A DNA stretch of 64,000 nucleotides from Siphonodentalium dalli (GCA_032622095.1 CP136069.1:5256976-5320975); one strand, 5' to 3'. Counted from the first letter of the stretch, positions 19,850-31,313 are shown. Translations and numbers: made by a program. The notes: generated by a model from the letters alone, not told the origin.

Positions 19850-20068
19850 TTAACCCTTTCAGTGAGTGCCAAGTCCGATTTTTGTATTAACCCATATTTC
19901 CTTGATCATTTTTCAAATTTATTGATTATAATAATGTGATACATTGATGGAAAGAGATCTAAGAGCTCTTTCCATCAATATATCACATTATTATAATCAA
20001 TAAATTTGAAAAATGATCAAGGAAATATGGGTTGATACAAAAATCGGACTCGGCACTGAAAGGGTTAA
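19850..20068. mobile_element. TTAA-2 MITE, complete palindrome
   Basis: TTAACCCTTTCAGTGAGTGC to GGCACTGAAAGGGTTAA, with long arms folding at AAGAGATCTAAGAGCTCTTT. A 4-base GTGA/AGTG stutter near the left end separates it from the copy at 24971. Confidence 0.9.
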
Positions 20069-21171
20069 GGACATGCCTCTGTGGATCATGTCATAAATGG
20101 AGTTTAATCGTGGGAACGGGAATATCCCGGTTCCTGGTTCCCATACTCATTCCCGTTTTTCAGGAATATGATTTGTTGGACCGGGAACGGAGTGCATTGT
20201 TGATATTTGGTATATCATACATCAGTGGACACCAATGACACATAATTTTGTTTACTTCATCCACAGCAAGATGTATGTTATATATCTGCAAATGATACAT
20301 GAAGTGTGAATAGAATTGACCATGCTATCATCTGATAGTTAAGGACTTAAGGTTTGGTTTGGTGACCCATGGACAGCCGTGACATCACAACACAGGTCAC
20401 AACATAGTGACATGCACCTTTCGTGGGAAACAAGACTTACAACATATATAAAATTATCAATCGCGGTGATGTCGCATCAGCAATATCAGGCTATTCTAGT
20501 GACAAATGCACGGACTGTGCATGCGGTACTCTTATGCAGTTGCTTGAATATATAGATAGAACCGCATGAGTGTCTGGATTTTGACGAAATTATTGCACGA
20601 GATTTGTTGGCGGAGCGATACCTGGAGTGCGGGACGCAGTCCCGCACGAGAGGTATCGCGTTCCGCCAACAAATCGAGTGCGATAATTCGTCAAAATCCA
20701 GACACTCATGCGGTTCTATTTTTATTACATATCTCCGTATCATAGTAAGTTGACTCATAGTCGTTCATCTCCAGTACAAAAAATGTGAATTTAATTAAGT
20801 TTTAACACTGAATGAAATAGTTCAGTCGACAGATTGCACTAGTGCGATTCTGAGAATTATCACACGCCTGGAAACTCGTGCGATCATCCGAATTACGTTG
20901 ATAGATATGTAATAAATAGGCCGAGTGTGTATTGTGAATAGACCATGATGCACATGCATTTTCTGCTGATATCGCATTCTAATTGTGACAGTGCTATTTT
21001 ATATACCAAAACAGTATATGCCTTTATTGTTGTAGCATGTATACTAACTCAGTTATAAAACCTAACTAACTAATATACATCTTATAGCTGCATCATAATC
21101 ATTTCATTTCGTGTGCTTGGCTCTGTGTTCTATCTTGCGCGATCCTGCCTATCTCAAATCCCGTAATACCT
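20069..21171. other. low-copy sequence around a long palindrome
   Basis: No gene recognised. Contains the palindrome listed at 20558-20720. GGGAACGGGAATATCCCGG at about 20108 is a short separate inverted repeat. Confidence 0.5.
20558..20720. repeat. about 160-bp near-perfect palindrome, single copy here
   Basis: The left arm AGAACCGCATGAGTGTCTGG...CGATACCTGGAGTGCGGGAC is answered by GTCCCGCACGAGAGGTATCG...CCAGACACTCATGCGGTTCT. The loop is about 4-8 bases (GCA). It is GC-richer than its surroundings and shares no ends with the TTAA, TA-1 or H8-1 families. It is probably a foldback MITE; a target duplication was not resolved. Confidence 0.85.
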
Positions 21172-21427
21172 TTAACCCTTTGAGTGCCAGGGGCCGATCT
21201 CATCGGCCCTAAACCTACAAAATAAGTCTGTTAAAGAATATAAGAACAAATTATTAAAATTGTAAAAAAAATTAAAAAAAAATTAAAAAAAAATTGTTTA
21301 GGCCAATTTTTAATGCATTCTCTTATATATGCGAGGTGACCTATGGTCGACTCACATATATAAGAGAATGCATTGGCACAGGGTATATGAGTTGATACAA
21401 AAATCGACCTGGCACTCAAAGGGTTAA
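21172..21427. mobile_element. TTAA-1 MITE
   Basis: TTAACCCTTTGAGTGCCAGG to CCTGGCACTCAAAGGGTTAA. The core at about 21303-21376 has an extra TTTTTAA after GGCCAA in the left arm, so the hairpin is imperfect. Confidence 0.9.
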
Positions 21428-21689
21428 TAACTATCCTAAATTGCCGCCCACTCATTTCTTACTTCGCCCAAGATCTTATCCGCTCACTCATTCTTCTGTC
21501 TATGTTAACACCCAATCTGAGACCTAACTGTCGGAGACTAAAGTGTGTTAGCCAATCGGAGGTAATGTTATTTTGCCCGTTTTCTCATTCCGTATTTCGT
21601 CACCAAGGTGTACACATCGCTATATCGTATTACACTCTCAGTGTTATCCTAATTTCTTCATGCTCGAAGAATGTAATAAGTTTAAGAAG

Positions 21690-22043
21690 CGGGGACCAGC
21701 CTAGGGTCAAAATATAGGGAGAAGTGACTTCTCCCTCTTGGAAAAATAAGGAGAAGTGGGGGCTTACCAGGGAGAAGTGGAGTGTTAGTGCGACTATTTG
21801 TCGCTAGTAACTATTTATTAGAACTGATTGTTTTAGCTGTTATTATTGTCCACAATAGATTTTCTACATGGGTGAGGATAAACTGGAAGTGTTAAGCTGA
21901 GCAGTAGATCATCCAGTCACCAATTCTTCAGGGAGATTACAAATTTAACTAAAAAAATGTTTTTTTTAGTTGTTTTTTTTAGGGAGACTTGCGGCCACAC
22001 AGGGCGACTATTTCGCCCACGTCGCCCCCTAGGTTGGTCCCTG
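21690..22043. mobile_element. hAT-like MITE, 354 bp, perfect TTAAGAAG duplication
   Basis: Ends CGGGGACCAGCCTAGGG and CCCTAGGTTGGTCCCTG are inverse complements with few mismatches. TTAAGAAG is repeated exactly at 21682-21689 and 22044-22051, matching the hAT nTnnnnAn target pattern. Inside, GGGAGAAGTGACTTCTCCCT is a perfect small palindrome, followed by more AGGGAGAAGTGG words. Confidence 0.9.
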
Positions 22044-23008
22044 TTAAGAAGTAATACTACGAAATGACATCATGACCTATGCTTCCCCAGGATGGGTCAT
22101 CGCGTCATCTGGTCATCTCTTCATAAGTTCATCTCTGATGTTTGATGTTGTGATGTGATGTTTTGATGTTGGAAGTCAAGCTACATGTACCTGTATAGAT
22201 GTGTGTGATGTCGTCCATGTGTCTTGTGATGTGATGTTGGATTGTGTTCCGTTTGCTATTGCATGAATATTCAAAATAAATGTATAGAAGACTAAAGGTA
22301 GGCTTAGTGTTCCATAGGCCCTGCCTAATCAGACTCGGAGCCTTTACAAATACTTTGTGTTAGCAATGGATGGCTTTCCTTAAGACCCACCCCCGTGCTC
22401 TACAACATAATTTCCGCGAGAGCAAATTATTTAATGCAAGTTGTGAACTTGTAAGCATTGTGCATGTCAGTGTAGAGTCCAGTTCGGAAATAATGTCAGT
22501 GTAGAGTCCAGTTAGGAAATATGGCTTGTTGACATTCACTGGAAAGCTCTTACTGAGAGTTTTCCAATGAATGGTAACAGGCCATATTTCTGAAATTTTT
22601 TCCATAATTCTGCTTTGGTTAAGGAGTCGATTATTTAGGGCATTTACTGTATGTGAGTTTGCTGAGCGATTTGGCTTTGTGTCACTTACAATCATGGAAT
22701 TTCTCCCGGGTATTCAATATATTCAATGTTTATTGCGATATTGCCTTCCAAAATTCTCTAAAAATTATGCAATATCAAGCTGGGACCACCCCCCTACTGT
22801 GAAATTCATTGTTAAGAAACTAACAATGAAATATATTCCCTGCGTTGTTTGTTGAATGTTATAAAGTTCTCATCAGAACAGGTCCGAATATTATCAAAAA
22901 GTTCGCGAGTTTTGAATGGGTGTAATATGATCTCTATGGGCATGAGCAACCAGATTACTAGACATTTGTAGAAGTAAAGTTATGATAGGGTGTATGGGAA
23001 CGAATTAC
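22044..23008. other. no gene; decayed TA-1 at 22510-22649
   Basis: A TA-1 copy lacking its left terminus runs from TTAGGAAATATGGCTTGTTG (22512) to TTTAGGGCATTTACTG|TA (22649). At 22130-22260 there is a loose GATGTGATGTTTGATGTTG repeat. The remainder shows nothing recognisable. Confidence 0.6.
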
Positions 23009-23408
23009 TTAACCCTTTACCCAACAAACCGGCCAAAACCGGCCAAGTAAAGCTTCAACAGCCTAAAATATCTTCGGTCTGTCTCAATAAAACCATACAA
23101 ATATGGATATCATTGGAACCGGCTCATTGACCACATTGTGATGGTTACAGTTATGCCCTTTGCCAATGCATTCTCTTATATATGCGAGTCGACCATAGGT
23201 CACCTCGCATATATAAGAGAATGCATTGGCTTAAAAAAAATCTTTTTTTAACACTTTTTACCATTTTTTCTTACATTCTTTAACAATTTTATAATTTTTA
23301 ATGTGTTAAGCCAATGCATTATCTTATATATGCGAGGCGACCTATGGTCGACTCGCATATATAAGAGAATGCATTGGCACAGGGCCCTTCTGTTGGGTAA
23401 AGGGTTAA
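23009..23408. mobile_element. TTAA-3 MITE with two hairpin cores
   Basis: TTAACCCTTTACCCAACAAA to CTGTTGGGTAAAGGGTTAA. Cores lie at about 23162-23229 and 23310-23377. Same orientation as 17897-18292 and opposite to 3472-3870. Confidence 0.92.
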
Positions 23409-23734
23409 CTTCAGTGATCATTATAGCAAGGTTATCAATATAAAGATTCTGGCAAGTATGAAGTATAGAATGATCAAATTGTTGAATTTCGCTGCAAACA
23501 GGACCCAGTTATTCAGCTAGAATCCGGCATATGAAAAAGGAGGGTGGTAGCCTTAATGACGTTTTTTTTAAATGGGCGTATAAAATATATATTTTCTTTT
23601 GAGAAAGCTTCGAATCTTTGTATATAGAATCGTTCCTACTTGGTGATAACTAAGATACTTATGAACTCATCTTTTCATTTTAGTAAAAATTGTGAGCTCC
23701 CATTTTCAGTAACTTAAATTCCGCTCCAGCTCTA

Positions 23735-24150
23735 TGAGAGACCCGCATATATAAGATAATGCACTGGCACAGGATCTTTAATGCGGCATCAGCACAGCTC
23801 CCGTCATGAAATGGTTAAAAGTAAATTGAAGGCTGTTTAACCCTTTCATGATGAGCGCTGCGCTGATTGGTGCAGTATTAAAAGATCATGTGCCAGTACA
23901 TTCTCTTATATATGCGAGTCACCAAGAGTCTCCCATATATAGAGAATGCACTGGCTTACAAGATCAAGGTAAATATTGCTAGGCCACTGTATTATCTTAT
24001 ATACAGTAATACCCTAAATAATCGACTCCTTAACCTTAACCAATTATGGGTAACGTTTCAGTCGGAAATATGGCTTGTTGCCATTCATCGGAAAGCTCTC
24101 ACATCGACACAGGATTTTCGCAAAATTTCAGGAAGCTCCAGTCGTGGAAG
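23735..24150. mobile_element. TTAA-4 pieces around a TA-1 half
   Basis: A right-hand TTAA-4 piece (CGCATATATAAGATAATGCA ... CATGAAATGGTTAA) ends at 23817. A left-hand one starts TTAACCCTTTCATGATGAG at 23838. It is broken at 24004 by TA|CAGTAATACCCTAAATAAT, a TA-1 left half that ends near 24100. TTAA-4 interior (ACACAGGATTTTCGCAAAAT, AGGAAGCTCC) resumes to about 24150. Confidence 0.72.
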
Positions 24151-24272
24151 GAGATAATATAGTGTCACTCATATAATTTTTGTTCAATTTAATGCCACGC
24201 TAACAACGGATTTTATATCACAAGTGTAAAATAACTACCGGCATTAATGCCAGGCTAAAAATGGATTTTATA

Positions 24273-24424
24273 CAATCCTTGAAATAGGGTGTCTGTCATT
24301 TGTAGAATGAGGTCCCCCAGAGGGTGAATTTAGTGATGCTACCCCGCATAGTGGGCTAGCATCACTAAATTCACCCTCTGGGGACCTCATTCTGCAAATG
24401 ACAGACACCCTATTTCAAGGATTA
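24273..24424. mobile_element. H8-1 minimal element, 152 bp, perfect duplication
   Basis: Ends CAATCCTTGAAATAG and CTATTTCAAGGATTA. ATTTTATA is repeated exactly at 24265-24272 and 24425-24432. It contains one GAGGTCCCCCAGAGGG hairpin with the loop CCCCGCATAGTGGG, making this the simplest complete copy of the family here. Confidence 0.92.
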
Positions 24425-24452
24425 ATTTTATATCAGGAGAGTATAATAACTG

Positions 24453-24644
24453 TTAACCCTTTGAGTGCCAGGGGCCGATATTATCGGCCCTAAACCTACA
24501 CAATAAGTCTGTTAAAGAATATAATAAAATATATTAAAATTGTAAAAAATTAAAATTGTTAAGCCAATGCATTCTATTATATAATGCATTGGCACAGGGT
24601 ATATGGGTTGATACAAAAATCGGACCTGGCACTCAAAGGGTTAC
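24453..24644. mobile_element. TTAA-1 MITE with collapsed core
   Basis: TTAACCCTTTGAGTGCCAGG to CCTGGCACTCAAAGGGTTA. The palindromic core is reduced to CCAATGCATTCTATTATATA followed by ATGCATTGG. The central GCGAGGCGACC loop is gone, as expected from slippage at a hairpin. Confidence 0.88.
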
Positions 24645-24654
24645 TAAATAACAT

Positions 24655-25800
24655 GTCCTGGAGTGGGATTAGAACATCAAAACAATCGAAAGTGAATTGA
24701 TATGGCGACAAAAAGTATGCATAAGTTACTGACTGTGAAATTATTGTGATAAAATATGGAAATAATGTCCGCCTCCAGCATAATGCAAGTCAAATCGTAA
24801 ACAATTAACACATCCGCGTAACAACATACCAACCACGAGGTCATGACCTTCAACTGAAATACTTTAAATTATTCTCCTCAGACCCACCCCCCCCCCCCCC
24901 CCCCCGACAACAAAAAAATAGCACATTAGTGAAAAGTGTGAACCCCCCCCCCCCCCCCATTTTCAGTAACTTAACCCTTTCAGTGCCAAGTCCGATTTTT
25001 GTATCAACCCATATTTCCTTGATCATTTTTCAAATTTATTGATTATAATAATGTGATACATTGATGGAAAGAGCTTTTACAGCTCTAAAAGCTCTTTCCA
25101 TCAATGTATCACATTATTATAATCAATAAATTTGAAAAATGATCAAGGAAATATGGGTTGATACAAAAATCGGACTTGGCACTGAAAGGGTTAAATGCTA
25201 CTGCATGTGTTTTGTAGTGTCAGATAGAAATTTTTATTCAAATTAATGCCAGATAACAATGAATTTTATATCATGAGTCAAAAATAACTAACAATAAATA
25301 AGCTGGGATCAGAACAATCGAAAGTTAATTGATATGGCGACAAAAAGTATGCACGAGTTACTTAGTGAAATTATTGTGATCAAATATGGAAATAATGTCC
25401 ACCTCCAGCATAATGCAAGTCAAATTGTAAACAATTAAAAGTCATTCATTGCGAATAACACATCCGCGTAACAACATACCAACCACGAGGTCATGACCTT
25501 CAACCGAAATACTTTAAATTATTCTCCTCAGCCCCCCCTCCAGCATAATGCAAGTCAAATCGTAAACAATTAAAAGTCATTCATTGTGAATAACACATCC
25601 GCGTAACAAGATACCAACCACGAGGTCATGACCTTCAACCGAAATACTTTAAATTATTCTCCTCAGCCCCCCCCCCCAGCATAATGCAAGTCAAATCGTA
25701 AACAATTAAAAGTCATTCATTGCGAATAACACATCCGCGTAACAAGATACCAACCACAAGGTCATGACCTTCAACCGATATATTTGAAATTATTCGCCTC
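24655..25800. repeat. about 135-bp tandem repeat (plus one separated copy), interrupted by TTAA-2
   Basis: The unit starts CCAGCATAATGCAAGTCAAA and contains CACATCCGCGTAACAACATA and GAGGTCATGACCTTCAAC. Unit starts at 25405, 25540 and 25676 give a period of 135-136. An earlier copy with its own flank (TATGGCGACAAAAAGTATGC) lies at 24655-24890. Units end in C runs, including about 20 C at 24887-24905. GGTCATGACC is a perfect 10-base palindrome in each. Confidence 0.85.
24971..25194. mobile_element. TTAA-2 MITE, complete palindrome
   Basis: TTAACCCTTTCAGTGCCAAG to CTTGGCACTGAAAGGGTTAA. The arms are almost identical, with the pivot at AGCTTTTACAGCTCTAAAAGCT. This is the best-preserved TTAA-2 copy in the window. 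Confidence 0.93.
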
Positions 25801-25821
25801 AGACTCAGATCAGTACTGATA

Positions 25822-26028
25822 CAGTAAATAATCGACCTCCTTAACCACAGCAGAATTATGGGTAACTTTTTTGGATTTAGTCGGAAATACAGCTTGTTGC
25901 CATTCATCGGAAAGCTCTCACTAATAGCTTACCGATGAAGGGCAACCAGCCATATTTCTGATTAAATCCTGAAAAGTTATCCATAATTCTGCTGTGGTTA
26001 AGGAGTCGATTATTTAGGGCATTACTGT
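25822..26028. mobile_element. TA-1 palindromic MITE
   Basis: TA|CAGTAAATAATCGACCTCC (the left end lacks TGCCCTA) to TTTAGGGCATTACTG|TA. Centre at AAAGCTCTCACTAATAGCTT. Confidence 0.9.
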
Positions 26029-26044
26029 ACATACTGGTATATGA

Positions 26045-26141
26045 TAGAGAAGTCACTTCTCCCTATAAAGACTAAATTAAGGAGAAATGGAACAATTTAG
26101 GGAGAACATGTCGCCCATGTCACCCTCCAGGCTGGTCCCTG
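26045..26141. mobile_element. fragment related to the hAT MITE at 21690
   Basis: Contains GAGAAGTCACTTCTCCCT, AAGGAGAAATGG, CGCCCATGTCACCCTCCAGG and the end CTGGTCCCTG. These are the internal palindrome and right terminus of the 21690-22043 element. Another remnant (GGAGAAGTCACTTCTTCCCT) lies at about 37013-37080. Confidence 0.65.
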
Positions 26142-26206
26142 TATACAAACAAATCTGTATGTTCCCAGCCAGCTGGTTTAAAAATTAAATTCCATGCAAT
26201 GAACTA

Positions 26207-26394
26207 CAGTAATGCCCTAAATAATCGACTCCTTAACCACCGCAGAATTATGGGTAACTTTTCAGGATTTAGTCGGAAATATGGCTTGTTGCATTCATCG
26301 GAAAGCTCTCGATGAATGGCAACAAGCCGTATTTCCGACTAAATCCTGAAAAGTTACCCACAAATCACCTTGAGTGATTATTTAGAGCATTACT
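26207..26394. mobile_element. TA-1 palindromic MITE, shortened loop
   Basis: TA|CAGTAATGCCCTAAATAATC to TTATTTAGAGCATTACTG|TA. The hairpin centre is reduced to GGAAAGCTCTCGATGAATGG, and part of the right arm has been replaced. Confidence 0.9.
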
Positions 26395-26472
26395 GTAATT
26401 CACAGAATCAGCACTTCCAAGAGAAACATGAGTTACACACACAGAAGAAAATCTTGTGAGTCCATGCATGCA

Positions 26473-26917
26473 CAAGCCTGCAAATAGCGGGTCTGTCATT
26501 TGCAGAATGAGGTCCCCAGAGGGTGAATTTAGTCATGCTATCCCGCACAGCGTGCTAGCATCACCAAATTCACCCTCTGGAGACCTCATTCTGCTTAGGC
26601 CTCATCTTCTGGGAAGTATCTATAGTATCAAATTATATTGTTTTTAGTTACATTTCCCCTTCTAGGAAGTTTCTATATCCCCTAATTTGCAGAAGATAAA
26701 ATTCATAATTGAGGTGCCCAATGGGTGAACATCACCAACTTCAACTGGGGAACTTCAATCTGATCCTAGGTCTACCATATCAGTTGACGGCCTAAGCAGA
26801 ATGAGGTCCCCAGAGGGTGAATTTGGTGATGCTAGCCCACTATGCGGGATAGCGTCACTAAATTCACCCTCTGGGGACCTCATTCTGCAAATGACAGACC
26901 CTGACCATGCAGTCTTG
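26473..26917. mobile_element. H8-1 element, long form
   Basis: CAAGCCTGCAAATAGCGG at the left. Hairpins at about 26505-26595 and 26795-26890 flank TTTCTATATCCCCTAATTTG and GGTGCCCAATGGGTGAACAT. The right end decays after CAAATGACAGACCCTGA. Confidence 0.8.
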
Positions 26918-27093
26918 AGTTCAGGGAGTCCTATGAACACTAGGATTAGATGCAAGATGTCAGAATGTCAGTAAACTACCAATCCATCAAATGTAGGATA
27001 GACACATGGGACATATCACTGATTAACAGTGGTCTATTGTCTATGTGATGTGAAGCTTGTAGGCGAAACTATCTGGGGACATGACCTGATAAA

Positions 27094-27440
27094 GCCTGAA
27101 TTTAGTGTGTCTGACATTTGCAGAATGAGGTACCCAGATGGTGAATTTAGTGATGCTATCCTATCACCCTCTGGGACCTCATCTGCTGGGAACTATCTAT
27201 AGTAACAAATTAACATTGTTTTTAGTTACTTTTCCCCTTCTGTTCAGTTTCTTTGTCCCCTAATTTGCACCAGAGTTACAGCCCTTGTTGGGCTTAAAAT
27301 ACTAGTATGTGTGAACATCCTGTCTATACAACTCTATACAGACATGATACATTGAATTTGGTAATGCAGGCTAGCAACACCCGAATTCACCCGTTGGGGG
27401 ACCTCATTCTGCTTTAGGTCTCAAGTGCCATGGGAGATCT
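27094..27440. mobile_element. H8-1 element, diverged
   Basis: AAGCCTGAATTTAGTGTGTC and GCAGAATGAGGTACCCAGAT at the left. The middle has TTTCTTTGTCCCCTAATTTG. The right hairpin arm is AATTCACCCGTTGGGGGACC. The right terminus is lost. Confidence 0.65.
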
Positions 27441-28370
27441 AGGTTCAGGTTGAAGTAAATTAAAATCCAAGATGACCGTAGGCAGCTATATTTTTCAACA
27501 ATTTGACAACAAAATTTGATAGCTCCCATCAAGAGGTGATCCTAAATATGCCTGTAGATTTTCAAAAGAATTCTCCAATAAATGCAAGCTACAGGGTGTG
27601 CCAGAGGATTTAAAATTGAAATCCAAGATGGCTGCTGTCTGCCACATTTTTAAACAAATTTCAGAAAAAAAAAATGCCTACCATATAGAGGTCACCCCGA
27701 AGATCCATATCAGGTTTGGTGAGGTAGCCTGTAGGGTGTGCCATGTTTGGTGATGATCGGATGAGGGAGGTAGCCTGTAGGGTGTGCCAGGTTTGGTGAT
27801 GATCGGAAGAGGGAGGTATAGCCTGTAGGGTGTGCCAAAGGATTCAGTCAAACAAAGAGTAATTCCCAAAATGGATGATGGTAGCCACGTTTTTATTGAA
27901 AATTGTTAAAATTTGATAGCTCCCATCTAGAGGCGATCCTAAACATGCTTGTAAATTTTCAAATCATTTCTCCTTGTTTTTTTTTTTTTTAATATTTAGA
28001 GAACTGAAGATTCATATGATGTTTGGCGATGATCGGATCATCCCATGATGGATGTGGTCTGTTTGGTGTATCAAAGGATTTAGTCATATAATATGCAGAT
28101 AAATTACTATATTAGCCATGAATACTATAGGTAACCTTTATTTAGCCTATTGCATGTGTATATCATGTTATTAAATCAGTAACTCATAATGTATATCAGA
28201 TCTGTGCATAATGTGTGCTGTATCTTGTTACATGTGTGCTGTATTTTGTTACAACATATTAACAGGGTCAAGGCTTCCATTCTGTATGAAGACTGTATAA
28301 ATAAATTAACCCTTTCTATACTAAATGGATTCTCCCACTAAGTTATAAAATGAAAGTGTCAATGACACTG
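27441..28370. repeat. degenerate G170-like repeats
   Basis: AAATCCAAGATGRCYG words recur at about 27465 and 27620 with TTTGATAGCTCCCATCWAGA at about 27516 and 27913. AGCCTGTAGGGTGTGCCA recurs at about 27729, 27773 and 27821, giving a short array of about 45-50 bp. No credible gene. The stretch 28110-28300 is low-complexity AT with TGTGTGCTGTAT repeats. Confidence 0.6.
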
Positions 28371-28652
28371 TAACTCAACTTAGGTAGGGGAATAATTTAA
28401 TGGTTGACAGTAAATGGAGAAATAGGAAAGGTGCTAATTGAAATGTCTAAGTAAGACTAGATGTACATGTCAATATCAACATTCATGACAGGTTTCATAA
28501 TGATCGGATCAGGGATGTGGTGATTATAGTGTGCCAAAGGATTTATTGATGCAAAGAGTAAATTCTAAAATGGCCACCGGCAGCAATGTTTTTTCCCGAA
28601 TTACCCCAAAATGACCTGTTCCCATCTACAGCCTTTAGGCCACGGCTTTTTT
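28371..28652. mobile_element. G170 element, left end and first unit
   Basis: TAACTCAACTTAGGTAGGGG is the left inverted end, and GACAGTAAATGGAGAAATAG follows as in the copy at 42817. One unit (TAAATTCTAAAATGGCCACC ... CCTGTTCCCATCTACA) is present. The copy is then cut by a different element at about 28630-28653. Confidence 0.75.
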
Positions 28653-29906
28653 ATTTTGTGGTTTACGGATTTTTTCTCCCATAATCAACTTGGGTAGGAC
28701 GAAAAAAAATAAAAAATAAAAAACTGAAAAATGTGTTTTTTTTGTTTTTGTTTTTGGTTTGTAAACTCAATTTAGTATTAAAGAAGAATCAACAGAGAAA
28801 CAAAGAACAGCGCGATTTTATTGTATATTTATGTTAAATTAATGTTTTGTGTATATTCTTGTGTAATTGTTAATAAACTGCCTTTAATAATTTCACTAAT
28901 TAAATCAGTCATAAATCCCCAAGCCGGTAGATATATCTCAGGTTTGAAGTGAGTTATATAAAAGGAACAAAGTGACTCGGGGACAAAGTGACCTGTTCCC
29001 ATATTAATCCAAGTATTTTGTTTGCATTAGGCCTAAATTTCTGCAGTAATATATAAAGAAAAGAAATGAGGTGCCCCATTTGCAGAAATACTTTTACAAA
29101 CACATTTTTTAGCTTTAATTTCTCCCCACCTAGTCGAAAATCTACGGGATACTAAAGATACATTCAATGTATAGTCAAATTTGGACTACTCCCCACCATG
29201 AAAACACATCCACTGAAAAAGTGTGAAAAATAATTGATTGTTTTTGGGGACAAAAGTAACAAAACACATGTCACAAGTTCGTTTTAATACAATGAAGGGA
29301 TACATACACGTTTGTATGTCGGGTTTATCAATGGGACATTTAATTTCTACCCTTGATTTATTTTACAAACAAGCTGCCGCTTGTATAAATGTTAACGACG
29401 AACGATTTTGGATTTACAGAAATATACTTCCGGGTTTGGAAGGGAGATAACTCACTATTAAATAAACGGGTATATAAAAACATGCACCGGAACATTTCCA
29501 CCGGATTGTTTTCATTCGACAAATTGGAAGGATGGGAGGCTGTCACCGGGGGAGGGGTTGTACAAATATAATTTTGACAATCAATATGCGATTTATTCGT
29601 TCAATATTCGAGCCACTTTTTGGCGTACCTTTGGGATGAAAGGTTGGTGTGCGCTAAATAGTACGTAGCGCCACCGCTCGAGTGAAAATATTCCGTTTAA
29701 AAATAGATATATGGGAAAACCGGTTTACCAAAATAGAATTGGATGTCGTAAAAATGAGTTTCTATCGTCAATCTTTCAATAAAAATATGTACGTTTGGAC
29801 CCAAATATGTGGGTCGGCGGAAAATATAAAATAATTTTTTTTTTTACAATTTTTTTTTAGGTCGGGGGGTTTTCCACTCGGTCGGCGGATCCGTAAACCA
29901 CAAAAT
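28653..29906. mobile_element. element L1-type: 18-base inverted ends, about 1.25 kb, unclassified
   Basis: ATTTTGTGGTTTACGGAT at 28653-28670 is matched exactly by its complement at 29889-29906. Beside the right end lies AGGTCGGGGGGTTTTCCACT, seen again at about 34354-34373 in another copy. ORFs of 60-70 codons inside have no recognised domain. The true outer boundaries and target duplication are unclear. Confidence 0.65.
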
Positions 29907-30049
29907 CAAACAAGACAGTCAATGACTGTGGGGTCGCTCACCAGACTGCAAAGACTGATAAGACTGGGACTCTGGAGACCACAACAGTCAGAACTTTTCA
30001 TAATCACTTTAAAAGAAGTAGATATCTAAAGAGTTAAATCTAAAACAAA

Positions 30050-31110
30050 AAAATTGGAGTTATGTCCCTGGCCCCGCCCACATTTGACCCAGTGACCTGA
30101 TTTGAACAAATCTGAACCCCAGTCACCCAAGGATCCTTCATACCAAATATGAACCCATATAGCCTGATGGTATTTGAGAAGAAGTCACTTTAAGAATACT
30201 ATGGAGGGAAAGAGTTATGGCCCTGGCTTCGCAACTATTTCAAGTAAACTCATTTGAACAAATCTGAATGTGAGTCACCTAGGGAACATCCACACCAAAT
30301 ATGAAACCATTCGGTCTTATTGTTCTGAAGATGTTTAAAAGAATTACTATGGTGGGAAAGAGTTATGGCCCTGGCTTCGCAACTATTTGACCCAGTGACC
30401 GCATTTGAACAAATCTGAATGAGAATCACCTAGGGAACATCCACACCAAATATGAACCCATTTGGTCTTATGGTTCCAGAGGAGAAGATGTTCAAATAAT
30501 TGTTGTCGGACGGATGGACGGACAGACGATGGACGGACGAGGAGTGATGACTATAGCTCCGCCGGAGCACAGGTAGGGTGGCTGGTTGATAATTAAATCT
30601 CTTATCTCCGCCCCTATTTGAACAAACGTGAATCCCCATCTATGAGATCCATTCATTTGGTAATTTCAGACATTAGATTTTAAGAGTTGAACTGAACTGA
30701 TTTTCCTAAAATGACCCCAAATCTGAAAAAATCTAAACCCCAGTCACCGAAGGACCATCCATACCAAACATAATCTAAATAGTCCAGATGGTTCTTGAGA
30801 AGAAATTGTTTTAAGAATTACTATGGAAGGAAAGAGTTATGGCCCTGACTTCTCACATATTTGACCTGATGAACTCATTTGAACAAATCTGAATGTGAGT
30901 CACCTGGCTTCGCAACTATTTGACCCAGTGACCGCATTTGAACAAATCTGAATGAGAATCACCTAGGGAACATCCACACCAAATATGAACCCATTTGGTC
31001 TTATGGTTCCAGAGGAGAAGATGTTCAAATAATTGTTGTCGGACAGATGGACGGACAGACGATGGACGGACGAGGAGTGATGACTATAGCTCCACCTAAA
31101 TATATAAACC
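30050..31110. repeat. 'TTTGAACAAATCTGAA' dispersed repeat, several tandem-like units
   Basis: Repeated words are GGCCCTGGCTTCGCAACTAT, CCAGTGACCGCATTTGAAC, GGAACATCCACACCAAATAT and AAGAGTTATGGCCCTG. Two near-identical tails (GGACGGACAGACGATGGACG then GAGGAGTGATGACTATAGCT) at about 30510-30560 and 31040-31090 show a duplication with an offset of about 540 bp. The minus-strand ORFs at 30430 and 30963 are translations of this tail. Confidence 0.75.
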
Positions 31111-31313
31111 CATTTGGTCTTTAATATGTATCTGGAGAAGAAAACAATTGATGGACGGATAGAGACATAATGACAGATGGATGGATGGGAGAACAGTCTG
31201 ACATAGAGACTGACAAATTCAATCCAATATACCCCCCAAGTTTTCTTTGCAAAATCAGGGTATAATGAGTTCAACTGGATACTGGTGGTTAAGAACATAA
31301 TATTCGAACAGAC

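Noticed and set aside
20486-20758. 90-codon minus ORF
   Set aside because: Runs through both arms of the 160-bp palindrome, so its two halves are mirror translations.
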